64,000 bases of DNA. Origin: Zelonia costaricensis (Eukaryota > Euglenozoa > Kinetoplastea > Trypanosomatida > Trypanosomatidae). A program made the position numbers and the translations under genes. The notes under the pieces were generated by a model. That model saw only the letters and a program-made list of their open reading frames with translations. It searched no databases and was not told the DNA's origin. The stretch lies in the NCBI GenBank assembly GCA_030849075.1, contig JASAOO010003478.1, forward strand, positions 1-64,000. Direction: 5' to 3'. Shown piece after piece: positions 38,101 through 46,320 of this stretch (the stretch's first letter is position 1; each line of letters begins with the position of its first letter).

Positions 38101-40472
38101 CTGCGCACGTCGCGGTGCGACCCCGCCGTAACGTGTGTTGACAGCACGCTCAACAAGGCCGCAGCCTCTGCCGCGGCGGAAGTGCGCGCCGCGCTGCACA
38201 CAGCACCGGCGCAGGCGTCCAGTGACGCATCGGCAATCGCCGCGAGACGCGCCGCCACGTCATCCAGCCCAGCCCCATCCCGCAGAGACACCAGCGCCAC
38301 GTCGCTCCCCAAACCCCTCCGCGCCTCGACGCCGCCGACGCGGAGCGGGAGCGACACTCGCGTTGATGCCGCGGCGCGCGACACGGGCAGCGTGTCGTCG
38401 GCAAGACACGCCGGGGATGGCGCCAGCAGCGGCGGCCCCGGCTGGGCCGCGCACGCCGTCCACCAGGCACCCCACGGCAGCCACGTCGCGGACCGCCACG
38501 CGAGGTCGGTTAGCGTACCGCCACTCCTATGGGCAATGCCGCCGGCGCAGCACCACCGTCCCCAGATCAGCAGCGGTGCCGTGTCCTCGTCGGATGCCTC
38601 GGCCTCTGCGCCGGTGTGCGGCGCCGATGCATCACAGCAGTGGTCGCCGGGTTCACCTCGAAGGCTGTCCGAGAGTAGCAGGGGGAAGGGCCTTGCCGCG
38701 GTGCAGTGCGCCAGCACACCGCGCAGCGTCGAGCGCAGAGACGCGCTGCCACCACCCTCGATGCAGTCCGCCGACTGGCCCAGCGTCGCCGTCACTGCTG
38801 CAGCGGCGCTGCGGCACTCCGCCTCCAGCTGCACCGCGTGGGCCTGCGACTGCTCGGCCTGCGCGGCGCGCAGTCGCGTCATGTGTGCGCCCCACTCCGC
38901 GGCAAGCGACGCCGCGGTGGCAGAGCCGGCCACGTCAGCGCGTGATGTGCTCTCGTGCGAACGCGGCGAGGGCGCGGTCGGAGTCCGGTCCTCGCGTGCA
39001 GCCGGCCTCAGCAGGCGCAAGCGGGTGTGTCGCACGGCTGTCGCCAGTGGAGTCTCGCCGTCCTCCGCAGCATCTCTCGCCTCCAACTCCGGAAGCCACG
39101 CAACGCGATGGGTCACCACCCACCACCGCGTCTGACCTTGCGCGGCGCCCCGTGTTGCGTCCTCTGCCAGCACGCAGGTGCGGGTGCGCGATGCGGTGCG
39201 CGCCTGCCAGAGGGCCTCGACCTCGATCAGGTGCCGCTGCGGCAGCGAGCCAGAGAAGGTCATTCGTGGGCGGCGGCGGACCGCCGCGTGCACAGGCGAC
39301 CACGCAGCCCCCTTCGACACGCAGCGCCGTGGGCTACAACGTCGGGAGTGAGTATGCGTCGACGCGGCGGTGGCGGTAACGGTGGGGCCTCGCGGCGAGG
39401 CGGTGGCGTCCCCCGGACGCGGGCGTGCCCGCTTGCGGTGTGCCCTCGGGGAGCGAAGCTGTCGACACTCCTGAGGCGGCGGCGGCGGCGGTGGTGATGG
39501 CGAGTCGACGTCGGGTGCAATCATGTACAGCGCGGCCTCTGCGTTGACACAATCTGCTCGATGCCGCCGCCGCGGCTGTCGAGGTGGTTGCTGCTCGTGG
39601 GGTGGCGACGGCGATGGTGCCTTGACGAGTGCATTTCTTGCGCTGACAGCTCTCTTGGTGATCGGCTTCTCCGCGGGCTTCCGCGTTGTGGCGGCCTCCT
39701 CCTCGTGCGCACTCGCACTGTCGCCGTGCTCCGACCGAGAGGCGCACGCATCCCGCTGCGAGAGAAGCGCTTCAGGGTTGATGCGGGCTTCCGCCGCGCA
39801 CCGTTGGCGTAGCGTCTGCACCGCACACGCCCCCTCCCCATCCCCATCCGCTTGCAGCTCCAGGAGATATCCCGCGGCGTGCATGTGCGAGCCGTGCTCG
39901 CGCAACGCGATCGGCATCGCCGCCTCCGTGCCAGCACGGGAGGCGTGGGGTGTGTGTGAGGCGGCGGGGTGCACCAACTGCGCGGACGCCGCGTCGACGT
40001 CCCCATCGCGGCCGCCCGACACAACCCGGGCTTCTACGCCGTTCATCCCACTGCAAACCCCGCACACTCCCGCCACCGTCGCTGCGGCAGCGGTGGCGCT
40101 TTCCACGTACGCCCGCAGTGCCCGTCGCTCGTCAGCCGGAGCAGCAGCAGGCCGACGGCGTGAGCGGCGAGTGACTTCGCCGCTCACGCTGTCTGCTGCC
40201 TCCTCGCCGTAGGGCACCGCACGACGTCGAAGCTGCTGCGCCACGGCGTCCAGCCAGCGCCGGTCAGCCGTGGGGAGCACAAACACGGCAGCGCACACGT
40301 TGCGGTGCCCGAGGTAGACGGGGAAGCGCAGCGGCGTGGCACCGTCCACAACTCGGCGCCTGCTGGTGGAGTCGCTGTCAGCATCACCGTCAGCCCTGCG
40401 TGGCCGGCTCAAGCCCTGCTGGTGTGGTGGCTGCGTGCGTCTGACGCCATGCCCGGCAAAGAAGAGCGGCAT
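35175..40472 (-). CDS. Very large orphan protein, 1765 residues
   Basis: I do not recognise this protein. Long Ala/Arg/Ser/Pro-rich stretches separate short better-ordered segments: near the N-terminus FPVYLGHRNVCAAVFVLP, further on HLIEVEALWQARTASRTRT followed by WWVVTHRVAWLPEL, in the middle LLIWGRWCCAGGIAHRSGG, and towards the end DGWLLFHTYWFEALAAYAM with PYTYFFTSFQDGD. No membrane segment, kinase motif or regular cysteine/histidine cluster is obvious. The open frame is uninterrupted with GC-rich third positions over 5.3 kb, which supports a real gene. The ATG at 40472 lies two bases after the first AG that follows an excellent polypyrimidine tract (complement of 40490-40547). Confidence 0.7.
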   Translation of the reverse strand: MPLFFAGHGVRRTQPPHQQGLSRPRRADGDADSDSTSRRRVVDGATPLRFPVYLGHRNVCAAVFVLPTADRRWLDAVAQQLRRRAVPYGEEAADSVSGEVTRRSRRRPAAAPADERRALRAYVESATAAAATVAGVCGVCSGMNGVEARVVSGGRDGDVDAASAQLVHPAASHTPHASRAGTEAAMPIALREHGSHMHAAGYLLELQADGDGEGACAVQTLRQRCAAEARINPEALLSQRDACASRSEHGDSASAHEEEAATTRKPAEKPITKRAVSARNALVKAPSPSPPHEQQPPRQPRRRHRADCVNAEAALYMIAPDVDSPSPPPPPPPQECRQLRSPRAHRKRARPRPGDATASPRGPTVTATAASTHTHSRRCSPRRCVSKGAAWSPVHAAVRRRPRMTFSGSLPQRHLIEVEALWQARTASRTRTCVLAEDATRGAAQGQTRWWVVTHRVAWLPELEARDAAEDGETPLATAVRHTRLRLLRPAAREDRTPTAPSPRSHESTSRADVAGSATAASLAAEWGAHMTRLRAAQAEQSQAHAVQLEAECRSAAAAVTATLGQSADCIEGGGSASLRSTLRGVLAHCTAARPFPLLLSDSLRGEPGDHCCDASAPHTGAEAEASDEDTAPLLIWGRWCCAGGIAHRSGGTLTDLAWRSATWLPWGAWWTACAAQPGPPLLAPSPACLADDTLPVSRAAASTRVSLPLRVGGVEARRGLGSDVALVSLRDGAGLDDVAARLAAIADASLDACAGAVCSAARTSAAAEAAALLSVLSTHVTAGSHRDVRSRLRKRRRSGATASAACASAVERSRLRAAASRTLLAPPSPSPLPGGDMPAHADTDAFTVDAATAAAPMECGDQPAARLRAPALLAPSESPRRCDGGAPADDASGARRRSDEGTGVRAASPAPLPPPQGPVTAGRRCSSTPARLLAAWWEHRCRTAEVRGASPASARSAGGSAARATERGRSSPTSPTGALRLPRSMPPAGLEETRWCRVKPWLLPSPCPTEVCRGTRAPHQRWCPPTPAQQQLCPSLARPRLLEEVLAGLPPAGALHVLDGVGGGQSPEATPACTLSTAVAAADVPSSPHPHATPLSAAAHRRPAFSRRLPPADRLRDHQSRAALPAAALWHWAQCTLHNYAAETLDRAWAACTRLGCAGHRRLQPDCASAAVRSRCARVPWRRQHQHAELRRLLLRCDDASSPLSCVTGGVASSVIASGNAPPLRLPGLSITGAERHRDVLQRGGAAELDAAVRASLLAVQLPACLSRLAHNVAGAGDGAKPQRTRPATQRGRGALCLTGSAVAQHVKSVVRAGLRRDGWLLFHTYWFEALAAYAMSSKPRVWPYTYFFTSFQDGDAGEGPQWLADENADAEPAHAQQEQWWQRSAVARGVGDAWGAVLPSQASEASSGLPVAGARLSVEGSAELPWCVDSSDDDDIAGDASSSATSSPARVRRPTTDPSHVRHACRFVLFGATPPQSSRSSRTPPDPVAGSRAGVPAPHARASPSSSTDHAHADDLCRDSEAVVFVRRLRCYAEQLLTGGRSRDADAAPSAGASQSSTAGSDVRSGSLCASVLTPSSPPPTESEAQVAPLRRRRYTHHVCSPAEEARSLHAWLLPQYWAALRSAAARAAARRVLGNDRLWGRHSLDGEAAGCTASSPRLCAERDEKRARVPTSTWPVLQPADVCGPPGSAVDAWVTLVHAMQRRLVRRPYGPLLHALGLADGGVPEGCLADIEVHCAYLAATLRQRSDLLLLEGQGGGLGGSL

Positions 40473-40474
40473 GG

Positions 40475-40547
40475 CTGCCGCACAACACGAGAGTGCGCAG
40501 GAGTGGTGGAAGAGAAATGGGGCGAGAAAGGAGGAGAAACAGGAAGG
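40475..40547 (-). promoter_or_regulatory. Spliced-leader acceptor candidate giving a 2-nt leader
   Basis: On the - strand a long C/T tract (complement of about 40497-40547) is followed by no AG until CGGCAG at the complement of 40475-40480. The ATG follows after two bases. Confidence 0.5.
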
Positions 40548-40603
40548 TTGATGTCATGCACCAAACTGCGCCGGCTCGTGGTCGCTCCCGTGCCCGGCTG
40601 TCT

Positions 40604-40608
<5 letters not shown>

Positions 40609-40637
<29 letters not shown>

Positions 40638-40660
40638 CTGTGTGTGTGTGTGTGTGTGTG
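40609..40660. repeat. (TG)n microsatellite
   Basis: About 52 nt of TG repeats on the + strand with one TC interruption, lying about 140 nt upstream of the - strand start at 40472. It reads (CA)n in the sense of transcription. Confidence 0.95.
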
Positions 40661-41175
40661 CCCGTAGCACGCGAGGATGGGGAGAATAGCAAGGGACGTC
40701 GGTAGACAAGGCAAACATGGCGGAAGCTTGAGATGCCGTTGAAGGAGTTCGGCGTGCGCGCTGCGCTGCCGCGTCGCCGTCGGCGGAAGTGCCCCCACGT
40801 GCTCGAGAGGCGCACACATGCACACGGCCTTATCTGAACGCGCTCGCTGTCACTCTCAGTCTCTTTTGTGTGTGCCATGGCCGTTCCGCGTCACACGCGA
40901 TGCGGCTTGATGAACCGCGGACGGCACGCGCAAACGCAACAAGTGAAGTCTCGTCAAGGTCGAGTTGAGCTTGTGAAACAGGGGGAGTGAAGACGGGTGC
41001 GCGTTGGTGAGGGCACACACACACACATCAAAGGGCACTGCTCTCCACTGCAGCGCAAGGACGGAAGTGTGTAGACCCGCACATACGGCGTGTGCCAGTG
41101 TGTGTGTGTGTGTATGTGTGTGTGTCTTGAACGCCGCCTCGCTACCCCGACGACACATAGTCTACTTGCGCTGCC

Positions 41176-44100
41176 TCACGCATGCGCGTTGCGCCACGCA
41201 CGCTCCCGCAGCACGGCAGCGTACACCGGCTCGGCGTCAACGGCAGTCAGCGACGAAGTTGAAGAGGTCGCATGCCTTCGCACCGCGTCCGGCGTCGGCG
41301 GAGCGGCTCCCTGCACGTGCGTCGCGTGTACGCGAGTGTGGAACGCAGTCACGCGAAAGCGACGCCGCCCCTCTTCGTCGTCCTGCTGCGCCCCGTCCGC
41401 CGCAGCGGTCGCCAAGTCGCTTCGCTGGTGGCACATGAGTTCCGCAATCGCGCGCTGCCGTCGCAAGTCATCCGCCAGACGAGCAGCGTCGGCCTCCGTC
41501 GGCGTCGGCGATGCGCCCGCTCGAGTGCCGGCGCAGTGCAGCGGCCGCTGCAGCAGCTGGCGTATGTAGCGTTCGCGCAGCACGACCCGGTCCGCGCACG
41601 GGCGGTGGCGCACGCGTGCCTCGAAGGCGTCCGACGGCGACGACGCCTGGCCGCGCTCCCCCACTGTGCCGGCACGAGGCTGCACAAAGTCGCGCTGAGC
41701 CGGCACCGACGTGCGAGAGTGTCCCTCCACGTCTTGTCCCACCGCCACCACAACAGCATCACGAGCTGCGGCACTGCCACACTCGGAGGGCTCCGTGGCT
41801 GCCTCGACCTCAGCGTTCTGTGTACGATGCGCAGACGGCACGGGTTGTTCAGACGGTGCGGCCGCGGTGGACGGCGTCACGTCACCGGCAACCCTGACGA
41901 GCGCTCCAGGCGCGATCACAGAGTCGTCGGCGGCATCTGCCTGCTGATCCTTCGCGTGCGCCTCGGCATCAGCGTCGACATGGCGCGTCGTCGACGCAGA
42001 CGCAGACGCGGAGCTGCCACTGCCCGAGTGCGACGCCGCCAGCCGAGGCAGCTCAGCGGCTGCCAGAGCATCTGCACTCCGCGCATCGCTGCGGTGCGCC
42101 ACGGAGTTGACTTCCGCCAGCGACGCGTCTACGCCGGCGGCCACCGCCGCGCACGGCACGGAAGCCGCAGTAGCGGGGGCGACGGGGGTGATGGGGGTGG
42201 CGGTGCTGACGGACAACGCCGGTAACGCGCGCTCCGCCGCGGGCGAGAGTGCGGGCATCGGCGCGGCCCCACCGCGCGCGGGCAACGCCGACGCGGGTGG
42301 GGAGCCGGAGGGCGACGAGGGAAAGTCGGCGCTGCCCTCGCACGACGAGGGCGCGGGGTGGCCCAGGAGCTTCAGCGCAAGATGGAGCGCCTCCGGGGAG
42401 AGCGCGGCGCGGGCAGCCTGCTGCGCTGCGGCAGTGGACAGGTCGCGCAGGCGCAGCGACGGCGGACTCGCCGATCTCGCTGCAGCAGTGCTGCTGCTCT
42501 CCGTGGCGGTGAGGGGGGCAGCGGCGCCTGCCGGGCCGGCTCGCGACCCTCGCGGCGCCTCGGTATGCGCTATGGCGGTGGTTGTGTGGGCCAGCGCCTC
42601 CTCCATGCGCTCCTCCGCCGCCATGCAGGCAGACAACGGGAGCACCGGGATGCTCACGAGGTCCGGGGCTCCCAGCGACGCCGACGCCCACCGCACCGTC
42701 CCTTCGCCATCACCCGGCCACGCGACGCTGCGCGCCGAGTCCGCCACGGCAAACGGGCTCGCCGTTGCGAGGCCGTCGAGGCTCGCGCTCGACGCGGAGC
42801 TGCAACCGCCAAGTCCGGCTGCACTTGCGGGACTGCCCGCCGCGGTAGCGGCGCCCCCACCGTGCGATGAGGACGGCGGTCGGCGCATCGCGGGAAGGCG
42901 GTCGAACGGCGTCGTCGGGAAGGCCTCGACGAACTTGACGGCGGTCTGCCGGCCCGGCGGGCCCTCGAGGAGCAGCGGGATGCGAGGCAGTCGAATCCCC
43001 GCGACGTGCATCGCATCCAGCCGGTTGCCCGTGCCGCGCCGACCGTGGCGGTGATGGCGCGCCCCGGCCAGTGACGTCGCTGGCGCGGCAGGCACGAGCT
43101 CGCTGACGGTGGCAGGGGTGTCGCCACCTGCCCACGACGAGACGAGCAGCGACGGCAGCGTGCGCAGGACGCACAGCACGTTCAGCAGGTACAGCGTCGC
43201 CTCAGCACGCATCGCCTCGGCATCGAGCGAGGCCGCCGACGGCATCGCAGGCACGGTGATGCGCAGCGCCGACGTACTTCGGCCTCGCGCGCCGCCACTC
43301 GTACCCGTCGCGCCCCCGCGGCTGCTGTGTGGAGACGCGGTGGGGCGCAGATGTGCGGCCATCGGTCCCACGTCGGTGATGCGGATCGCCCACTCGGTGA
43401 TCGCCTCCTTCTCCGCCACGCCGGGCACGGCCGACGGTGGCGCACTCGCGCGGTCGGACAGACTGCTGGTGCTCGTGCTGGTCGGTAGCAGCCGCCGGGT
43501 GCCGAGAGTGGAGAGCGGCGACTGGGCCGAGGCCGCCGCTGTCATGGACGTCATGACCGTCTCGGGGATAAGGCGCCAGACAAGGAAGCCGCCGGCGCAC
43601 CGCACGACCTGCCGCACACCGTGCACAGGCACGCAGTACGCCACGCGCCCGTCCGGCTCGCAGAGGTACACGTGCGTGCGGCTCACGAGCAAGAAGCGGG
43701 GCAGGTCGGGCGTGTACGCCACCGCGGCGGCGAAGACGATCGCCGGCACGACGGGTAAGGCCGGCAGCCCCGTGGAGGCGCTCGAGGCGCCGTCGCCAGC
43801 GTCGTCCGTCATCATCAGCAGCGACTGGTCGGCGAGGTACAGCAGCGGCACGGACGATGCCGCGCCCCGTGTCGCGCCGCTGCAGTACCTCGCTTTGCCG
43901 TCCACCGCGTCGTCGCCGAGGCCGTCGGTGAAGAAGTCCTCCTCTGTGTGGTCGTGATGAAGGTCTGCCATCACGTGCGTGACAAGGCTGCTCCACACGG
44001 CGATCCCGTCGCCACCAGCCTCGCCGTGGCCGGCCTCGCCAGCTCCAGCATCGGCGTCCCCCGTCACCTCCCCAACCTCGTCCTCCAGCTGCTGCACCCA

Positions 44101-45441
44101 CGCCGCGCTGCGCGTCAGCAATGACGCCGGCGTCGCCGCGCACCGCAGCTGCGAGAAGGCCTGGCGGTATGCGCTCGCGGGCTCTGCCGGCACCGCGGCA
44201 GACGACGGTGAGGACGGCGCCGCGGGTGGCGCGGGGGTGGCGAAGAGAAGGTGCAGCGGCACGAGGTGTAGCAGCGAGACCGGGTCACGCAGTCCACTCG
44301 GCGGCGGCACCGACGGCACCCCCGCCTCTGTCAGGGACGAGGCGACGGCGGACGCACTCGACAGGCCGCCACCGGCCTCGGCGCGAATCAGCGCCGGCAC
44401 CCCCTCTGCGCCGGGGTGGTGCAGCACCGACGACATGTGGGACGAGTTGGAGAAGTCGTGTGCCGCTGCCCCCTCCCCGCTCTTCTCCCTGCTGTGGCTG
44501 CTCGGCACCTCCACCATGGCGGCACCCGCGGCTTTCGCACTCCGCGCCGCCGCCGCCGCGGCAGCAGCAGCAGCGTTGACCGCTGCGGCGATGGAGCTGC
44601 CGCTGATGCTGTTGCCTCGCCGCCCCTCCTCCCACGCGGAGGCGGTCGCCGCGTTGGACACGGACATCGTGGTCGCACTCACCGAGCTGAAGAGGGCCGC
44701 GTCGTCCCCGTGACCGGCGTGGGAGAGGCACGAGACGTCACCTCGGACCGGGAGAGAGCGGGGCAGTAGCTCGAGTCCGGCGGGGAAGCTCGCGGGGGCC
44801 TCGTGTGCTGCGGGACGCGCGGGGGGCCCATCGGGAGCCAGGCAGGACACAGCCGCGTGCGCTGGTGCGTCGGTCCGCGTGGGTGGGGTGGTGGGGGTGG
44901 GCGGTCCCGTGGGCGGGGGCACGGTGCGGCTAGCCATCGTGTGCGACGCGCCAAACGGTGCCGACACCGTGGAGGACGAGAAGGACGAGCCCCCCACGGC
45001 GGTGGCAGCGTCCCGCTCACTCGGAGTGCAGCCCGACGTCGTGGAGCTTTCCGGGTGGGTGAGCGGCGCCGCGCGCCCTGCGCTGCCGCCGTTGCTGTGG
45101 CGGCGATGGGGCTGCAGCACCGACGCGAACAGCAGGCCAGCGGCGATGGTGGCGGGCGGCTCGTGCCCTGGCGCGGCGCTGGAGGGGAGGGCGGTGGTGC
45201 TGGCCGAGGCGTTGTGGGCCTCCACCGAAGACGGCGCCCCACTCTCCTGAGAGGAGGGGACGGAGCTGACGGTTGGGGTGTGCGAGAAGCCGCGAGCCGG
45301 TGGGCTGGGGCCGGAGTGGGCGGGGCGCAGGCCGGTCAGCGGGCGTGGGGAGGCGGCCACACCGCCTCGGTGAGGAAACAGCGGCTGCGCGCGTGCAGCC
45401 ATGCCAGCAGTGCGACGGCTGATCGCGGCCTCGTCGGACAT
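41176..45441 (-). CDS. Large orphan protein with a possible PH-like segment, 1421 residues
   Basis: I cannot name a family. Most of the protein is Ala/Ser/Pro/Thr-rich and likely disordered. Residues about 560-640 are better ordered: VVPAIVFAAAVAYTPD, FLLVSRTHVYLCEPDG, VAYCVPVHGVRQVV and FLVWRLIPE give alternating strands that resemble the PH-like folds common in kinetoplastid signalling proteins. A second ordered stretch (about 680-800) includes EWAIRITDVGP and LYLLNVLCVLRTLPSLL. The last 100 residues contain RYIRQLLQRPLHCAG and a helical ADDLRRQRAIAELMCHQ segment. The ATG at 45441 was chosen; it follows a tract ending in CATCTAG (AG at the complement of 45475-45476). No upstream in-frame ATG is seen before that site. 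Confidence 0.7.
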   Translation of the reverse strand: MSDEAAISRRTAGMAARAQPLFPHRGGVAASPRPLTGLRPAHSGPSPPARGFSHTPTVSSVPSSQESGAPSSVEAHNASASTTALPSSAAPGHEPPATIAAGLLFASVLQPHRRHSNGGSAGRAAPLTHPESSTTSGCTPSERDAATAVGGSSFSSSTVSAPFGASHTMASRTVPPPTGPPTPTTPPTRTDAPAHAAVSCLAPDGPPARPAAHEAPASFPAGLELLPRSLPVRGDVSCLSHAGHGDDAALFSSVSATTMSVSNAATASAWEEGRRGNSISGSSIAAAVNAAAAAAAAAARSAKAAGAAMVEVPSSHSREKSGEGAAAHDFSNSSHMSSVLHHPGAEGVPALIRAEAGGGLSSASAVASSLTEAGVPSVPPPSGLRDPVSLLHLVPLHLLFATPAPPAAPSSPSSAAVPAEPASAYRQAFSQLRCAATPASLLTRSAAWVQQLEDEVGEVTGDADAGAGEAGHGEAGGDGIAVWSSLVTHVMADLHHDHTEEDFFTDGLGDDAVDGKARYCSGATRGAASSVPLLYLADQSLLMMTDDAGDGASSASTGLPALPVVPAIVFAAAVAYTPDLPRFLLVSRTHVYLCEPDGRVAYCVPVHGVRQVVRCAGGFLVWRLIPETVMTSMTAAASAQSPLSTLGTRRLLPTSTSTSSLSDRASAPPSAVPGVAEKEAITEWAIRITDVGPMAAHLRPTASPHSSRGGATGTSGGARGRSTSALRITVPAMPSAASLDAEAMRAEATLYLLNVLCVLRTLPSLLVSSWAGGDTPATVSELVPAAPATSLAGARHHRHGRRGTGNRLDAMHVAGIRLPRIPLLLEGPPGRQTAVKFVEAFPTTPFDRLPAMRRPPSSSHGGGAATAAGSPASAAGLGGCSSASSASLDGLATASPFAVADSARSVAWPGDGEGTVRWASASLGAPDLVSIPVLPLSACMAAEERMEEALAHTTTAIAHTEAPRGSRAGPAGAAAPLTATESSSTAAARSASPPSLRLRDLSTAAAQQAARAALSPEALHLALKLLGHPAPSSCEGSADFPSSPSGSPPASALPARGGAAPMPALSPAAERALPALSVSTATPITPVAPATAASVPCAAVAAGVDASLAEVNSVAHRSDARSADALAAAELPRLAASHSGSGSSASASASTTRHVDADAEAHAKDQQADAADDSVIAPGALVRVAGDVTPSTAAAPSEQPVPSAHRTQNAEVEAATEPSECGSAAARDAVVVAVGQDVEGHSRTSVPAQRDFVQPRAGTVGERGQASSPSDAFEARVRHRPCADRVVLRERYIRQLLQRPLHCAGTRAGASPTPTEADAARLADDLRRQRAIAELMCHQRSDLATAAADGAQQDDEEGRRRFRVTAFHTRVHATHVQGAAPPTPDAVRRHATSSTSSLTAVDAEPVYAAVLRERAWRNAHA

Positions 45442-45474
45442 CACGGCCAAACGGAGGGGGGGGGGGCAGGGGTA

Positions 45475-45503
45475 CTAGATGGGGTGGAACGGTAGAGGCA
45501 GCG
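45475..45503 (-). promoter_or_regulatory. Candidate spliced-leader acceptor for the gene at 41176-45441
   Basis: On the - strand GCTGCCTCTACCGTTCCACC leads to CATCTAG, with AG at the complement of 45475-45476 and a leader of about 33 nt. A C11 run lies between this site and the ATG, with no further AG before the start. Confidence 0.4.
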
Positions 45504-46256
45504 GCTGCAGTCCTGTTTGTGTGTGTCTGGGTGTGTTGGGGGGGGGAGGGGGTCGGTGTGCGCGCAGTCTGCCCAGAGGCGGGCTGCTGGGTGCCGCATG
45601 CATAGAAGGGGGCGGGGGGCCGACAAGGGCGAATCAGCGGTTTGGGCATCAATGAACAAGAGAGGCTCGCTGAGGACACGCGCCACTCCACCCACGCACG
45701 GGCACGAGCCTTGGGCGACCTAATCGCATCAGCGATCGCGCTTGCCCCTCGCTCCCTCTCGCACTCGGTGTGAATGATGCTGTACAGCGAGAAGTTCAAA
45801 AGAGCCGATGTGCGCCGCAGGTGGGCGAGGGGATGCCACGGCGTGCGCTCTTGAGCGGTCAGCGGCGGCCGGCGCACGCGGTGAACACGCAACGGAGGAG
45901 ACCAGCTCGAAGGGGACTCTGCGGCAGACCTCGCGCATCCGCCACTGGACTGCGATGGCCGCCTCGTCGTCTCGAAGCCGATCTCGCCACAACGAGGCAG
46001 ACGCACACACTGCAGCGCTCGTGTGCCGTGAGCCCGGTGGTGTGCGGCGGAGTCGAGTCAGGTCGGGGGAGGAGACTGGGAAGAGACAGAGCAAACATAG
46101 CGTGTGCCGGGTGAGGTCAGGTGTGCTGATGCCGTCACTCAGATTTGCAATAGGGAGGTGGGGAGGGGGCGCGGTGCGAGAGAGGAACAAGGTCCATGCC
46201 ACAGCACCTCGTACGTGCCCCACCCGACGATGCACCCACGCACGCTCGCGCTCACG

Positions 46257-46258
<2 letters not shown>

Positions 46259-46292
<34 letters not shown>
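46259..46292. repeat. (CA)n microsatellite
   Basis: Seventeen perfect CA units on the + strand. The tract reads (TG)n in the direction of PTPA transcription and sits in its 3' flank. Confidence 0.95.
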
Positions 46293-46296
<4 letters not shown>

Positions 46297-46320
46297 CGCA
46301 CAGACGGGCACGTACTCGAT

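Larger units (their letters stand above)
40473..41175 (-). other. Intergenic spacer with (TG)n tract
   Basis: It contains a long TG tract (40609-40660, + strand), a short CA tract at about 41018-41029 and a TG-rich stretch at about 41098-41126. No coding or RNA gene is supported. Confidence 0.65.
45442..46320 (-). other. Intergenic spacer with CA tract
   Basis: It contains G-rich + strand stretches near 45455-45466 and 45537-45551, and a clean (CA)n tract at 46259-46292 only about 30 nt downstream of the PTPA-gene stop. A long + strand ORF running through here into the PTPA gene is an antisense shadow. No gene is supported. Confidence 0.65.
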
